NCBI RefSeq assembly: GCF_000412335.2
Contig: NZ_KE161030.1
Span: 721,647-785,646 of the forward strand
DNA length: 64,000 bases
Reading direction: 5' to 3'
Source of the DNA: Cedecea davisae DSM 4568
GTDB taxonomy: Bacteria; Pseudomonadota; Gammaproteobacteria; Enterobacterales; Enterobacteriaceae
A model generated the notes under the pieces. It made no database searches. It was not told the origin of the DNA and saw only the letters and a program-made list of their open reading frames with translations. The position numbers and the translations under genes were made by a program. The first letter of the stretch is position 1. Every line of letters starts with the position of its first letter. Shown in pieces: positions 25,307-34,624 of the stretch.

Positions 25307-26275
25307 ATGTCACAAACCGAAGGCGTTTACGGATATTCCGCGGTATTAATGGGTTCGCCCATCCTCCTCAAGCTGTTCGAGCACAACGAAACGCTCGCCT
25401 CCCAGGTGTTCCGCCTGATCAAACAATACGAAGATCTACTCACCGTTAACCGCGCCCAATCGCAGGTGATGAGCATTAATCACGCCGCCGGTCAGCATCC
25501 TGTTGTCGTCAGCCGCCCGGTGTTCGAGCTTATCAAATGCGCAAAGGCCGCCAGCCTGTTCCCCGGCAGCGCTTTTAACCTCGCCATCGGCCCGCTGGTT
25601 AAGCGCTGGAAGATTGGCTTTAAGGGCGACAGCGTGCCGCCGCAGCAGGAGATAGCCGCTCTGCTGCCGCTTACTGACCCTCATCAGGTGCTGCTGGACG
25701 AAGCCGCAGCCAGCGTTTTTCTTACCCAACCGGGAATGGAAATTGACCTCGGGGCGATAGCCAAAGGCTACATTGCCGACCGCGTGCGCGATTTTCTAAA
25801 CAAGCAGGGCGTGGAGCAGGGGCTGATTAACCTCGGCGGTAATGTTCAGACTCTTGGCTCACCGCAGGGCGGCTGGTCAATTGGCCTGAAAAAACCGTTT
25901 AGCGGGGCGGATGAGATGCTGGGCGTGATTGAAGTTGCCAATAAGTCGGTAGTGACTTCCGGCGTGTATGAGCGCTACTTCGAGCTGGACGGCAATCGTT
26001 ATCACCATATTCTTGACCCGCGCACCGGCTACCCGCTGGAGAACGAACTCGAGAGCGTCACCATTGTTTCGGCGGACTCTATCGACGGCGATATCTGGAC
26101 GACGCTGATTTTCGGCATGGGCGTGGAGAAGGGCATTAACATGTTGAAGAACCGCCCCGATATCGAGGCGATTTTTGTAACTAAACGGCGCGAGATTATT
26201 CTCTCTTCGGCCAATTTATTCCGCTTTACGCCGCTGGAAAGCGACTACCGGCTGCTTACTGACAGTATTGCTTGA
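25307..26275 (+). CDS. apbE: ApbE-like FMN transferase
   Basis: A 322-residue flavin transferase that joins FMN through a phosphoester to threonine in the SGAT motif of FMN_bind domains. Seen here: FPGSAFNLAIGPLVKRW, IDLGAIAKGYIADRV, GLINLGGNVQTLG and the ILDPRTGYP catalytic segment. There is no signal peptide or lipobox, which fits a cytoplasmic target; most ApbE proteins are exported lipoproteins of about 350 residues. ATG 25307 follows AAGGAG; upstream in-frame codons run through the reductase gene in another frame and are not used. It is co-transcribed with the reductase, whose Thr448 is the obvious substrate. Its last 20 bases overlap the convergent dcuR gene. Confidence 0.92.
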   Translation: MSQTEGVYGYSAVLMGSPILLKLFEHNETLASQVFRLIKQYEDLLTVNRAQSQVMSINHAAGQHPVVVSRPVFELIKCAKAASLFPGSAFNLAIGPLVKRWKIGFKGDSVPPQQEIAALLPLTDPHQVLLDEAAASVFLTQPGMEIDLGAIAKGYIADRVRDFLNKQGVEQGLINLGGNVQTLGSPQGGWSIGLKKPFSGADEMLGVIEVANKSVVTSGVYERYFELDGNRYHHILDPRTGYPLENELESVTIVSADSIDGDIWTTLIFGMGVEKGINMLKNRPDIEAIFVTKRREIILSSANLFRFTPLESDYRLLTDSIA

Positions 26276-26975
26276 GCAGGCCGAGCTGTTCCGCCTGAAG
26301 GCGATAGCGGTAAACCGGGCGGCCGGTCATGCCGTAATGAATGCTGGTGAACAGAATATTAATCTGTGCCAGCCAAATCAGGTATTTACGGCAGGATACG
26401 CGGGAAATATTGACCGCCGCCGCCAGCTCATCGGTGGAAAACTCTTCCGTTGGATGCGTATCTATCCACTGGCAAATGGTACGCAGCGTCTGCGGCGTTA
26501 ACCCTTTCGGCAGGCGCTTTGAGTCCGCCACCACCGGCGAACCGCCGTGCAGCAGGCGGTCGACATCCGCCTGTTCGTAATACTTGTGGGTGCCCATCAG
26601 GTTTTTCTTTTCGCGCCAGTTGGTCAGCGCCTCTTCGAAACGCGGGAACTGGAACGGCTTAATCAGATAGTCCACCACGCCGTAATGCATCGACTTTTGA
26701 ATTGTCGCCGCGTCCGCCGCCGATGAAATAACGATAACGTCGATGCTTTTCCCCGCTTCGCGCAGGGTCGGCAGCAGATCGAGACCGTTATCCTGCTGCA
26801 TGTAAACGTCCAGCAGGATCAAATCTATTTTTAACTCCGGGTTATTTACCATCTCCCGCGCCTGTTTCAGCGTGGAAGCGGAGCCGCAGCAGCTAAAGCC
26901 CGGGATTTGGCTGACGTAGGCGCGGTTTAATTCCGCAACCATGGCATCATCATCGACTATTAATACATTGATCAC
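26256..26975 (-). CDS. dcuR: C4-dicarboxylate response regulator DcuR
   Basis: A 239-residue response regulator, the same length as E. coli DcuR and very similar throughout. The receiver has Asp56 in DLILLDVYM, SSAADAATI and DYLIKPFQ. The DNA-binding part includes GLTPQTLRTICQWID, the HTH in NISRVSCRKYLIWL and the terminal LLKQYCQ shared with DcuR. It activates fumarate-respiration genes when phosphorylated by DcuS. Its start overlaps the dcuS stop (ATGA). In E. coli the dcuSR pair lies next to dcuB-fumB; here it is beside a soluble fumarate reductase operon, which it probably controls. Confidence 0.95.
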   Translation of the reverse strand: MINVLIVDDDAMVAELNRAYVSQIPGFSCCGSASTLKQAREMVNNPELKIDLILLDVYMQQDNGLDLLPTLREAGKSIDVIVISSAADAATIQKSMHYGVVDYLIKPFQFPRFEEALTNWREKKNLMGTHKYYEQADVDRLLHGGSPVVADSKRLPKGLTPQTLRTICQWIDTHPTEEFSTDELAAAVNISRVSCRKYLIWLAQINILFTSIHYGMTGRPVYRYRLQAEQLGLLKQYCQ

Positions 26976-28594
26976 GAATTGTTCCTTTCACTATCCCAGG
27001 GTAACTGCACAAAGAACTGGGTAAAGACGCCCGGCTCAGACTCCACCTGAATGCTGCCGCCAAGCCGTTCAAGCTGCTGTTTGGCCAGGAACAGCCCAAC
27101 GCCGCGCTGCTCGCCTTTGGTGGAGAAGCCTTTGTCAAAAATAGCCTGAATTTTCTCCGGCTCAATGCCGGGGCCGTCGTCGCTGACTTCAACGCTCAGC
27201 ACGCCGTTCTGGTAGTGTAGCAATACGCCCACTTCCCCGTCCGGCTGCCCGGCCATCGCATCCAGTGCGTTCTCAATCAGGTTGCCTAATGCGGTAATCA
27301 GCGCCATCACCTGAAGCTCGTTCGGGTTGTCCGGCAGCTGGCATTCATCGGCCAGCGCCAGATGATGCCCCGCTTCGCGCGCGCGATTAATTTTGCCAAT
27401 CAGGAACCCGGCGATAACCGGCGACTTAATTTTGCTTTGCAGCGTGCCGATTTCCGTCTGGTAATTACTGGCGGTTTGCAGAATGTACTCTTCAAGCTTG
27501 TCGTAATGCTTAAGCTGTAGCAGGCCAAGAATAACGTGCAGCTTATTCATAAACTCATGAGAACGCTCGCGTAGAGCGTCGACATAATTCACCATGCCGT
27601 CTACACGCTGAGTCAACAAATTGATTTCTGTTTTATCGCGGAAGGTGCTTATCGCGCCTATCACCTGGTTATTTATACGAATCGGCACCGCATTACACAA
27701 GACCAGACGCCCGTAGCTGATAATTTCTCTGTCCTGAATAGGCATACCGCTGCGTAACACTTCGCACAGCGTGGAGACCAGCGGCCCAGGCGGCACGGTT
27801 TTACCGAGGCGGAAATCGTCCGGCGACAGCAGCATTTTGCGCGCCGCGTGGTTGATTAAAGTGACGCGGCCTTCACGATCGACGGCAATAATTCCCTCTT
27901 TGACCGATTGCAGCATCGCCTGGCGCTGCTCGAACAGGGCGGAGATTTCATAAGGTTCAAAGCCAAACAGAATGCGCTTCAATACGCGCACCAGCACCCA
28001 GGTGCCGAGCGAACCGACCAGGGCACTGAACAGCACCGTCCACAGTACGCTCCAGCGGCTTTTGGCTATCTGCTGGTCCACTTTGCTTAGCGAAATACCG
28101 ATGGCGACCACGCCAATCTGCTTGTGCTGCTCGTTATAAACCGGGGTAAAGACGCGCAGCGCCTCCGCCAGCACGCCGTGGTTTATCGAGACGTTTTCTT
28201 TGCCTTCCAGCGCCGGGAAAATATCGTCGCCGATAAAATGCGAGCCGATATTGCCCGGCTTGGGGTGAGAATAGCGAATGCCGTTCATATCGGTGACGAC
28301 CACGAACAGCAGATCGTTTCGATCCTGCACGCGGGAGGCCACCGGCGGAATAATGTCTCTGTCGTGGGGCAGAGTCAGCCCGAGCTTAATCGTTGGATCG
28401 TCGGCCAGGGTTCTGGCCACCGCCAGCGCGGTATCTTTCAGGCCGCTGCGCGTGGCATTGCTGACCTGAATGAAATACAGCGCGTAGACCACCAAAAGCA
28501 CCGAGCCGATAACGGCACACAGCATCAGCGTGACCGAAGTGCTGAGTTTCATCGGACGTTTGGCCGTCGCCTGGGCAGGTTGAGTGTCGCTCAT
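26972..28594 (-). CDS. dcuS: C4-dicarboxylate sensor kinase DcuS
   Basis: A 540-residue membrane kinase (E. coli DcuS is 543). TM1 spans about residues 21-43, then a periplasmic PAS-like ligand domain, TM2 near 182-203, a cytoplasmic PAS domain and a CitA/DcuS-type kinase with His346 in RSHEFMNKLHV. The four residues that bind C4-dicarboxylates in E. coli DcuS occur at the same numbers: Arg107 and His110 in GIRYSHP, Phe120, and Arg147 in ALRVFTP. It senses fumarate, malate, succinate and similar ligands in the periplasm. Without DcuB or DctA as co-sensor nearby, signal control may depend on transporters elsewhere. Confidence 0.95.
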   Translation of the reverse strand: MSDTQPAQATAKRPMKLSTSVTLMLCAVIGSVLLVVYALYFIQVSNATRSGLKDTALAVARTLADDPTIKLGLTLPHDRDIIPPVASRVQDRNDLLFVVVTDMNGIRYSHPKPGNIGSHFIGDDIFPALEGKENVSINHGVLAEALRVFTPVYNEQHKQIGVVAIGISLSKVDQQIAKSRWSVLWTVLFSALVGSLGTWVLVRVLKRILFGFEPYEISALFEQRQAMLQSVKEGIIAVDREGRVTLINHAARKMLLSPDDFRLGKTVPPGPLVSTLCEVLRSGMPIQDREIISYGRLVLCNAVPIRINNQVIGAISTFRDKTEINLLTQRVDGMVNYVDALRERSHEFMNKLHVILGLLQLKHYDKLEEYILQTASNYQTEIGTLQSKIKSPVIAGFLIGKINRAREAGHHLALADECQLPDNPNELQVMALITALGNLIENALDAMAGQPDGEVGVLLHYQNGVLSVEVSDDGPGIEPEKIQAIFDKGFSTKGEQRGVGLFLAKQQLERLGGSIQVESEPGVFTQFFVQLPWDSERNNS

Positions 28595-28658
28595 GGTTAT
28601 TCCGGTAGAAGGCGCAAACGCTGATTATCGCCGATGGAACCGGATTGTAAAAGCCATG

Positions 28659-29423
28659 TCAGAGATAGCGGCCAATATACCTCTGGGGGGAAACCCCCAG
28701 CTTTTTCCTGAACATAGCGATAAACGCGCTGCTGCTGGCATAGCCGAGCGTGCTGGAGAGGTTGCTGATAGTGGTGCCGCGAGCCAGATGGCAAACTGCT
28801 TCTACCAGATGCATCTGCTGGCGCCACTCGGTAAAGCTGAGCTGGGTTTCTTCCCGGAACAGTCGGGCGAGAGTGCGTTCGCTGGCGCCGACCTGCCTGC
28901 CCCACCAGGCGAGGGTTTCGCGTTGAGAGAGGTCGCTGCACAGGGCGTCACACAGCTGGCGAATGCGCCTGTCGTGGGGCAGGGTGATGTGGCACAGGGC
29001 GATATCCTGAAGCCGCAGCAGTTCGTTATGCAGCAGGTCGTGCAGCAGGCGGGCGCGCTGGGCGTCGGCGGGTTTTTCTAAACCGGCAGCGGTCAACGAC
29101 TGGAACAGAGGCGTAACCGCCAGGCTGCGGCAATGGAGGCCAAAGGCGGCGGAGGCGGCGGGCGTCATATACAGGTTGTGGGTCAGCACTTTTCCAATCG
29201 CTTCCAGCCCGTGAGGCAGGCGGCCAGGAAGCCAAAGCGCGTGGCCGGGGGCCACAACCCAGACGTTTTGCTCGCTGCGGATCTTCGCGACACCGCTCAC
29301 CGGGTAAATCAGCTGGCCTTGTTCATGCGCATGAAACGGTTCCCTGCTCCCTGCGCTATAATGCAGCTCTCGTACTTCCAGAAACGCTTCCTGCGGACTC
29401 TGCTGTGTGAATTGCTTTATCAT
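28659..29423 (-). CDS. AraC-family regulator with cupin sensor domain
   Basis: A 254-residue regulator. The N-terminal half is a cupin-like barrel (PFHAHEQGQLIYPVSG, WLPGRLPHGLEAIG), as in AraC proteins that bind small ligands. The C-terminal half is the double HTH (RETLAWWGRQVGASERTLARL in part, SFTEWRQQ, ISNLSSTLGYASSSAFIAMFRKKLGVSPQRY). It is divergent from the TonB-dependent receptor at 29604, so it is probably the local regulator of the hydroxamate uptake operon, in the manner of siderophore-responsive AraC proteins. The ligand is not known. Confidence 0.88.
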   Translation of the reverse strand: MIKQFTQQSPQEAFLEVRELHYSAGSREPFHAHEQGQLIYPVSGVAKIRSEQNVWVVAPGHALWLPGRLPHGLEAIGKVLTHNLYMTPAASAAFGLHCRSLAVTPLFQSLTAAGLEKPADAQRARLLHDLLHNELLRLQDIALCHITLPHDRRIRQLCDALCSDLSQRETLAWWGRQVGASERTLARLFREETQLSFTEWRQQMHLVEAVCHLARGTTISNLSSTLGYASSSAFIAMFRKKLGVSPQRYIGRYL

Positions 29424-29555
29424 CTGTTGCCTGCCATTCGTCCGATTCTCGCCATTTCATGGCGCAGTAGCGCGTTAAGACAATCTCTGTCTGCTTTGCG
29501 ATATATCCTCACCGGCTTGCGCTATTCTGCCACCCGTGCTCTTCTCTTTTAAAGG

Positions 29556-29572
29556 TGAATAATTATCATTTC
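29556..29572. promoter_or_regulatory. Candidate Fur box
   Basis: TGAATAATTATCATTTC resembles the core of the Fur consensus (ATAATTATCATT against ATAATGATAATCATTATC). It lies 32 bases upstream of the TonB receptor start, an appropriate place for iron repression. The match is partial. Confidence 0.45.
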
Positions 29573-29603
29573 GATCCTCTTCTTATAACATGATACGGTC
29601 GAT

Positions 29604-31736
29604 ATGAAACAGGGCGGATGGTTAAACGGGAACATGCCTTTGAAGGCGTTAAGTTGTGCAGTCTTCGCGGCATGCGGAGGTTTCGCGCAGGCGGCAGATA
29701 AACCGGCTGCTCCTGAAAGCACGATGGTGGTGACGGCGGCCGCGCCTTCCTCCTCCGGGCAGGAAGATGAAACCAGCATTGTGGCGCATGAGGCAGAAGC
29801 GGGCACCAAATCCAGCTCGCTGATTAGCCGCACGCCGCAGAGCATTTCGGTTGTCACCCAGGCGCAAATTGCCGCGATGGCCGCGAAGAACGTGCCGGAA
29901 ACCCTGCGCTATGTCGCCGGAGTCTCTTCAGAAAGCGCCGGGCCGGATACCCGCTTTGATACCATCACGGTGCGTGGCTTTGAGGCCGACGAATACCTCG
30001 ATGGCCTGCGCCTGCCGCGCGAAGCCTGGTGGAGCCGCCCGGCCTGGGACCCGTTCTTGCTTTCCCGCATTGAAGTGGTGAAAGGGCCTGCCTCGGTGCT
30101 GTATGGCCAGGCCAACCCCGGCGGCGTAGTGAATCTGGTAAGCAAAACTCCGCAGGCACAGCCCGGCGGCCAGGTTTACGTCAGCGCCGGGAATAACAAC
30201 CAGTTTGGCACCGGCTTTGACGTGACCGGCCCGCTGACCGACAGCAAAGCGTGGCTGGGGCGCGTGGCGGGCACCTTCTTTGACACCAAAACCCAGGTTG
30301 ACCATACCCGTTACCAGCACTACGACATTGCGCCGTCTCTCACCTGGCAGCCAAACGACCGCACCACGCTGACGCTGCTGGCCCAACTGCGTAAAGATCC
30401 GGACTCTGGCTTCTACAACATGATGCCGATGAACGGCACGCTGGTGAACAACCCGAACGGCAAGATCGGCAGCAACTTCTACGGCGGCCAGCCTGGTTTT
30501 GATACCTACAGCCGCCAGCAGGGCAGCATCGGCTACCAGTTCCGCACCGAGCTGAACGATAACGTGACCCTGCGCCAGAACGTGCGCTACATCAGCAGCA
30601 GCGCGGACTACCGCATGGTTTACCCGTTTGGGACTTATGCGACCCGGCCGCTGGTGGATCGCTATTCCATGAATCTCACCGAGACCACGAGCAACTTCGC
30701 GGCGGATAACCAGGGCGAGTTCCGCTTTGATACCGGCCCGGTTTCGCACATCGCGCTGGTGGGCGTGGACGTGATGCATTCTTCGGTGCGCAGCCGGGCG
30801 GGTTACGGCGACGCTTCACCGCTTAACTACCTCAACCCGGATTACAGCACCCCGGTTGAAGTCCCGGCGTTCACCAGCAGCAGCCACTCGACGATGGATC
30901 AAACGGGTCTCTATTTGCAGGATCAGATGGCGCTGGATAACTGGGTGATGAGCCTTGCCGGGCGCTACGATCATGCTAAAACCAAAGCGACTGATTTACT
31001 GGCCGATAGCCACCAGAGCCGCAGCGATTATGCGACAACGGGCCGGGCGGGGCTGCTGTACCACTTTGATAACGGCATTGCGCCTTACATCAGCTACTCG
31101 ACGTCATTCGTACCGAGCGCCGGAACTGACTTTTACGGCAACGGCTTTAAGCCGACCAAAGGCAAGCAGACCGAAGTGGGCCTGAAATACGATCCGGTTG
31201 GCATGGACGCGCTGTTTACGCTGGCGTTGTTCGATCTTCGCCAGACCAATGTGGCAACGGCCGATCCTAATCATGTTAACTACAGCGTGCAGACCGGCGA
31301 GATCCGCTCCCGCGGTATCGAGCTGGAAGGCAAGATCAACGTGACGCCAGCGTGGCAGATCCTCGGCTCTTATGCCCTGACCGATCCTGAAGTGCTCAAG
31401 GCCAACGACGGCACCGAAGGCAAACATCCAATGGGTATTTCCCGCAATACCGCGAAGCTCTGGAGCCAGTATGCCTTCAGCGGCCCGCTGGATGGTTTCT
31501 CGCTGGGCGGCGGCGTGCGCTACGTTGGCCCGAGCTATGCGACCAGCGATAACTCGCTCCAGGTCCCGGGGGCAACTGTTTATGACGCACGAGCTGCATG
31601 GCAGTACAGGCAGTGGCAAATCGCGCTTAACGCCGCCAACCTGACTAACAAAACCTACCTTGCCGCCTGCCAGAACAACGGCTGCGAATACGCGGTGAAA
31701 CGCCAGTATGTGGCGACCCTGAGCTACCAGTGGTAA
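29604..31736 (+). CDS. TonB-dependent ferric-hydroxamate receptor (FhuA/FoxA-like)
   Basis: A 710-residue outer-membrane receptor. After the signal peptide (FAQA near residue 30) comes a TonB-box-like ESTMVVTA, then the plug domain with RTPQSISVVTQAQI, DTITVRGFEADEYLDGLRLP in two parts and RIEVVKGPASVLYGQANPGG. The 22-strand barrel ends LSYQW. The C-terminal CQNNGCEYAVKRQY pattern is that of the FhuA/FoxA/FcuA siderophore receptor group. It is followed after 4 bases by fhuD-like and fhuB-like genes, so a ferric hydroxamate is the likely ligand. ATG 29634 (residue 11, MPLKALSC) would also give a good signal peptide; neither start has a strong ribosome site. Confidence 0.9.
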   Translation: MKQGGWLNGNMPLKALSCAVFAACGGFAQAADKPAAPESTMVVTAAAPSSSGQEDETSIVAHEAEAGTKSSSLISRTPQSISVVTQAQIAAMAAKNVPETLRYVAGVSSESAGPDTRFDTITVRGFEADEYLDGLRLPREAWWSRPAWDPFLLSRIEVVKGPASVLYGQANPGGVVNLVSKTPQAQPGGQVYVSAGNNNQFGTGFDVTGPLTDSKAWLGRVAGTFFDTKTQVDHTRYQHYDIAPSLTWQPNDRTTLTLLAQLRKDPDSGFYNMMPMNGTLVNNPNGKIGSNFYGGQPGFDTYSRQQGSIGYQFRTELNDNVTLRQNVRYISSSADYRMVYPFGTYATRPLVDRYSMNLTETTSNFAADNQGEFRFDTGPVSHIALVGVDVMHSSVRSRAGYGDASPLNYLNPDYSTPVEVPAFTSSSHSTMDQTGLYLQDQMALDNWVMSLAGRYDHAKTKATDLLADSHQSRSDYATTGRAGLLYHFDNGIAPYISYSTSFVPSAGTDFYGNGFKPTKGKQTEVGLKYDPVGMDALFTLALFDLRQTNVATADPNHVNYSVQTGEIRSRGIELEGKINVTPAWQILGSYALTDPEVLKANDGTEGKHPMGISRNTAKLWSQYAFSGPLDGFSLGGGVRYVGPSYATSDNSLQVPGATVYDARAAWQYRQWQIALNAANLTNKTYLAACQNNGCEYAVKRQYVATLSYQW

Positions 31737-31740
31737 ACGA

Positions 31741-32601
31741 ATGCTCTCCCGCAGACGTTTACTGACCCTCGCGCTGGCCGCCCCCTTTATCGGGGCGGCT
31801 GGTGCCGTTCCCGGCGTGCCGCGGCGGATTGCGATGCTGGACTGGGGGCTGACGGAGCTTATCCTGGCTCTCGGCGTCACTCCGCAGGCTGTCTCCGCCC
31901 CGGACTGGTATCGCAAACTTATCGGCACGCCGGAGCTGCCCTCCAGCGTGGTGGACATCGGCCTGCTGTACCAGCCGAATCTCGAAACGCTGTATGCCCT
32001 GAAACCCGACCTGATTGTGATAACGCCAGGCCACGGGTTGTTGAAGCCTCAGCTTGAACAAATCGCCCCTACGTTAACGCTGCCCACCGGCACGCTGGCG
32101 GCCTGGAAAAACTCGCTGGCCCGGCTGGCTACGGTTCTGCACCGGGAAACCCAGGCCCAGGCCGTACTGGCTCTTTTTGAACAGGCTACCCGGCAGGCGA
32201 GGGAAGCGGCGGCGGGCTACACGCGGCCGCTGTTTCTGGCTACGCCGGTGGACGCGCTACATATAAAACTTTACGGCAAGGGAAGCCTGCCGGGAGACGT
32301 ACTGGCGAGCTGCGGTATCGCCAATGCCTGGCGGGGCGGCACCAATGCTCAGGGAGAGGCGCTGGTCGAGCTGACGCGCATCGGTACCGAAAACGCCGGG
32401 CTGATTTTACTGGCCGATGACGGGCAGCGGCCGTTTATCCGCAGCTGGCAGCATTCATTGCTCTGGCAGCGTCTGCCGCTGACCGCCCAGCCGCAGGTTG
32501 CTCTCCCGGAGCAAAAATTCAGTTCGGGCGGCGCGCTGGTTACGGCGACTCGCCTTGCCGAAGCGCTGAGCCAGATTGTTACGGGGTGGCAGCATGGCTG
32601 A
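31741..32601 (+). CDS. FhuD-like iron-hydroxamate binding protein
   Basis: A 286-residue periplasmic binding protein of the class III (FhuD/BtuF) fold. The N-terminus has a twin-arginine-like signal, SRRRLLTLALAAPF. FhuD features include RRIAMLDWGLTELILALGV in part, PNLETLYALKPDLIV, and a C-terminal SSGGALVTATRLAEAL. Length is close to E. coli FhuD (296). It carries ferric hydroxamates from the receptor to FhuB. It begins four bases after the receptor stop and its end overlaps the fhuB-like gene by eight bases. Confidence 0.9.
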   Translation: MLSRRRLLTLALAAPFIGAAGAVPGVPRRIAMLDWGLTELILALGVTPQAVSAPDWYRKLIGTPELPSSVVDIGLLYQPNLETLYALKPDLIVITPGHGLLKPQLEQIAPTLTLPTGTLAAWKNSLARLATVLHRETQAQAVLALFEQATRQAREAAAGYTRPLFLATPVDALHIKLYGKGSLPGDVLASCGIANAWRGGTNAQGEALVELTRIGTENAGLILLADDGQRPFIRSWQHSLLWQRLPLTAQPQVALPEQKFSSGGALVTATRLAEALSQIVTGWQHG

Positions 32602-34591
32602 GTCCGGACGAGTGATAACCTCCTGGCTGCTGATCGCCGGGCTATGGGCGGCAAGTCTTGCTCTGGCGCTGCAAAACGTGGCGCAGTTCGGCGGGCTTCA
32701 GCATGGCCTGGGCCTGTTGTTCAGCTCAAAAATGGTGGATGCCCATGCGGTTATCCTGCATTCAATGTGGTTCCCGCGTCAGGTGATGGCGTGGCTCGGC
32801 GGAGCGGCGCTGGCGCTGTGCGGCTGGCTGATGCAGCGGGCGCTGCGTAACCCGCTGGCGGAGCCTATCACGCTGGGAATGACTTCTGGCGCAACCCTCG
32901 CGCTTGGCGTGGCCTCTATGTGGTTCCCTGCCAGCCTGCTCACGGCGCGTACCGGGGTGATAATCGCCGGGGAAGTTGCCGCTCTGCTACTGGTTCTGCT
33001 GCTCGCCTGGCGGCAGCGCCTGTCGCCGCTGGTGACTATTCAGGCCGGGATGCTGATCAACCTGTGGTGCGGGTCGCTCACCATGATCATGGCGGTTATC
33101 AACGATCGTTTCCTGCTGTCGGTGCTGATGTGGGGCGGCGGCTCGCTGGCGCAGCCGGACTGGAGCGGCGTGGCGGCGATTGCGCCCTGGCTGGCGCTTT
33201 GTGCGCTTGCCCTGCTGCTGCTGTTGAGGCCGCTGGCGCTGCTCAGGCTGCCGGAAGCGATGGTCAGCAGCCTGGGTGCGTCGCCGCTGCTGATCCGCTC
33301 GGCGGCGATGGCGCTGGCTTTAGTGATGAGCGCCTTGATCATCAACAGCGTTGGCGTCATCGGTTTTGTCGGGCTGGCTGCCCCTCATCTGGCGCGCCTT
33401 GGCGGGGCGCGAACCACGCGGCAGATGCTGTGCCAGTCGCTGCTGATTGGGGGCGGTCTGCTGTGGTTTACCGACCTCAGCGTTAGCCGCATCACGCTGC
33501 TGGACGGGCAGCTTCTGCCGGTGGGCATGCTGACGGCGTTAACCGGCGGTCCGCTGCTTATTCTGCTGGCTTCAAAAGCGCGGCATCAGATGCCGGAAAC
33601 CGTACCTTCGGCTTATGAAGGTGAGCCGGGCGGCGTGCGTTTCCCGGCCGGGATGGCGTTTGGGCTACTGGCGGTTGCCGTGGTGCTGTCGCTGTTTCTT
33701 GGTCAGGAGCTGCATGGCTGGCACTGGACGACACTTATGGAGCAGCACGCGATATTACCTATGCGTCTGCCGCGCCTGCTGGCGGCATTGAGCGCCGGGG
33801 CGCTGCTGGCCGCTGCCGGAGTATTGATGCAGCGCGTGAGCGGCAACCCGCTTGCCAGCCCGGAGATCCTCGGCATCGGCGGTGGGGCGGCAATGGGCGT
33901 CACTGCGTTCCTGCTGCTCTTCCCCGGCGGCGGCACCGGGCTGATGATTTTAAGCAGCGCAGCCGGGGCGCTGCTAAGCCTGCTGATTACGCTGTGGAGC
34001 AGCCGACGGGGAGCGTTCAATCCGCAGCGCGTGCTGCTTAACGGCCTGGCGTTGAACGCGCTGTTCCAGGCGGTGGCAAGCATCGTGATGCTCAACAACC
34101 AGCAGGCCAGCGCGATGCTGCTCCAACTGATGACCGGCAGCACTTACTACGTCAATAACGGCATCGCCATCGGCGTGTTCTTCGCCATGCTGCTGCTGCT
34201 CGCTATTTCTCCGCTTTATAAACGCTGGCTGCTGCTGTTGCCCCTTGGCCCGATAAGCGGCTCGCTCGGCGTTAACGTCGGCAGGGCGCGGGTCAACGTG
34301 CTGATTCTGGCGGCGCTGATGACCGGTCTTGCCACGCTGGTGGTGGGGCCGGTTTCCTTCGTGGGGCTGCTCGGGCCGCATCTGGCGCGTAAAGCCGGAG
34401 CAAAACGTCCAATGGCCCAGCTGTTCACCGCGGCGCTTATTTCGGCGCTGATTATGGTGCTGGCGGACTGGATGGGCCGCAACTTTCTTTATCCGCGTCA
34501 ACTGCCCGTTGGGCTGGTGGCGTCTCTGGTTGGCGTACCGCTGCTGGTATGGACGCTTATTCGTAGCCGGGCGCATACACACCAACAATAG
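32594..34591 (+). CDS. FhuB-like iron-hydroxamate permease (fused double permease)
   Basis: A 665-residue inner-membrane protein (E. coli FhuB is 660) made of two homologous BtuC/FecCD-type halves in one chain: the first half has NPLAEPITLGMTSG and GFVGLAAPHLARLGG, the second has NPLASPEILGIGGG and SFVGLLGPHLARKAG. The two PHLAR segments are the ATPase-coupling loops. ATG 32594 overlaps the fhuD-like stop; an upstream TTG frame start at 32576 is not used. Import needs an FhuC ATPase dimer, which this operon lacks, so FhuC must come from another locus. Confidence 0.92.
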   Translation: MAESGRVITSWLLIAGLWAASLALALQNVAQFGGLQHGLGLLFSSKMVDAHAVILHSMWFPRQVMAWLGGAALALCGWLMQRALRNPLAEPITLGMTSGATLALGVASMWFPASLLTARTGVIIAGEVAALLLVLLLAWRQRLSPLVTIQAGMLINLWCGSLTMIMAVINDRFLLSVLMWGGGSLAQPDWSGVAAIAPWLALCALALLLLLRPLALLRLPEAMVSSLGASPLLIRSAAMALALVMSALIINSVGVIGFVGLAAPHLARLGGARTTRQMLCQSLLIGGGLLWFTDLSVSRITLLDGQLLPVGMLTALTGGPLLILLASKARHQMPETVPSAYEGEPGGVRFPAGMAFGLLAVAVVLSLFLGQELHGWHWTTLMEQHAILPMRLPRLLAALSAGALLAAAGVLMQRVSGNPLASPEILGIGGGAAMGVTAFLLLFPGGGTGLMILSSAAGALLSLLITLWSSRRGAFNPQRVLLNGLALNALFQAVASIVMLNNQQASAMLLQLMTGSTYYVNNGIAIGVFFAMLLLLAISPLYKRWLLLLPLGPISGSLGVNVGRARVNVLILAALMTGLATLVVGPVSFVGLLGPHLARKAGAKRPMAQLFTAALISALIMVLADWMGRNFLYPRQLPVGLVASLVGVPLLVWTLIRSRAHTHQQ

Positions 34592-34624
34592 CGCCGGAAG
34601 AGTAATGTCGAAAAGGAATGAACA

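Noticed and set aside
29928..30779. A 283-codon minus-strand frame inside the TonB receptor gene
   Set aside because: Shadow of the receptor frame, with no domain or ribosome site.
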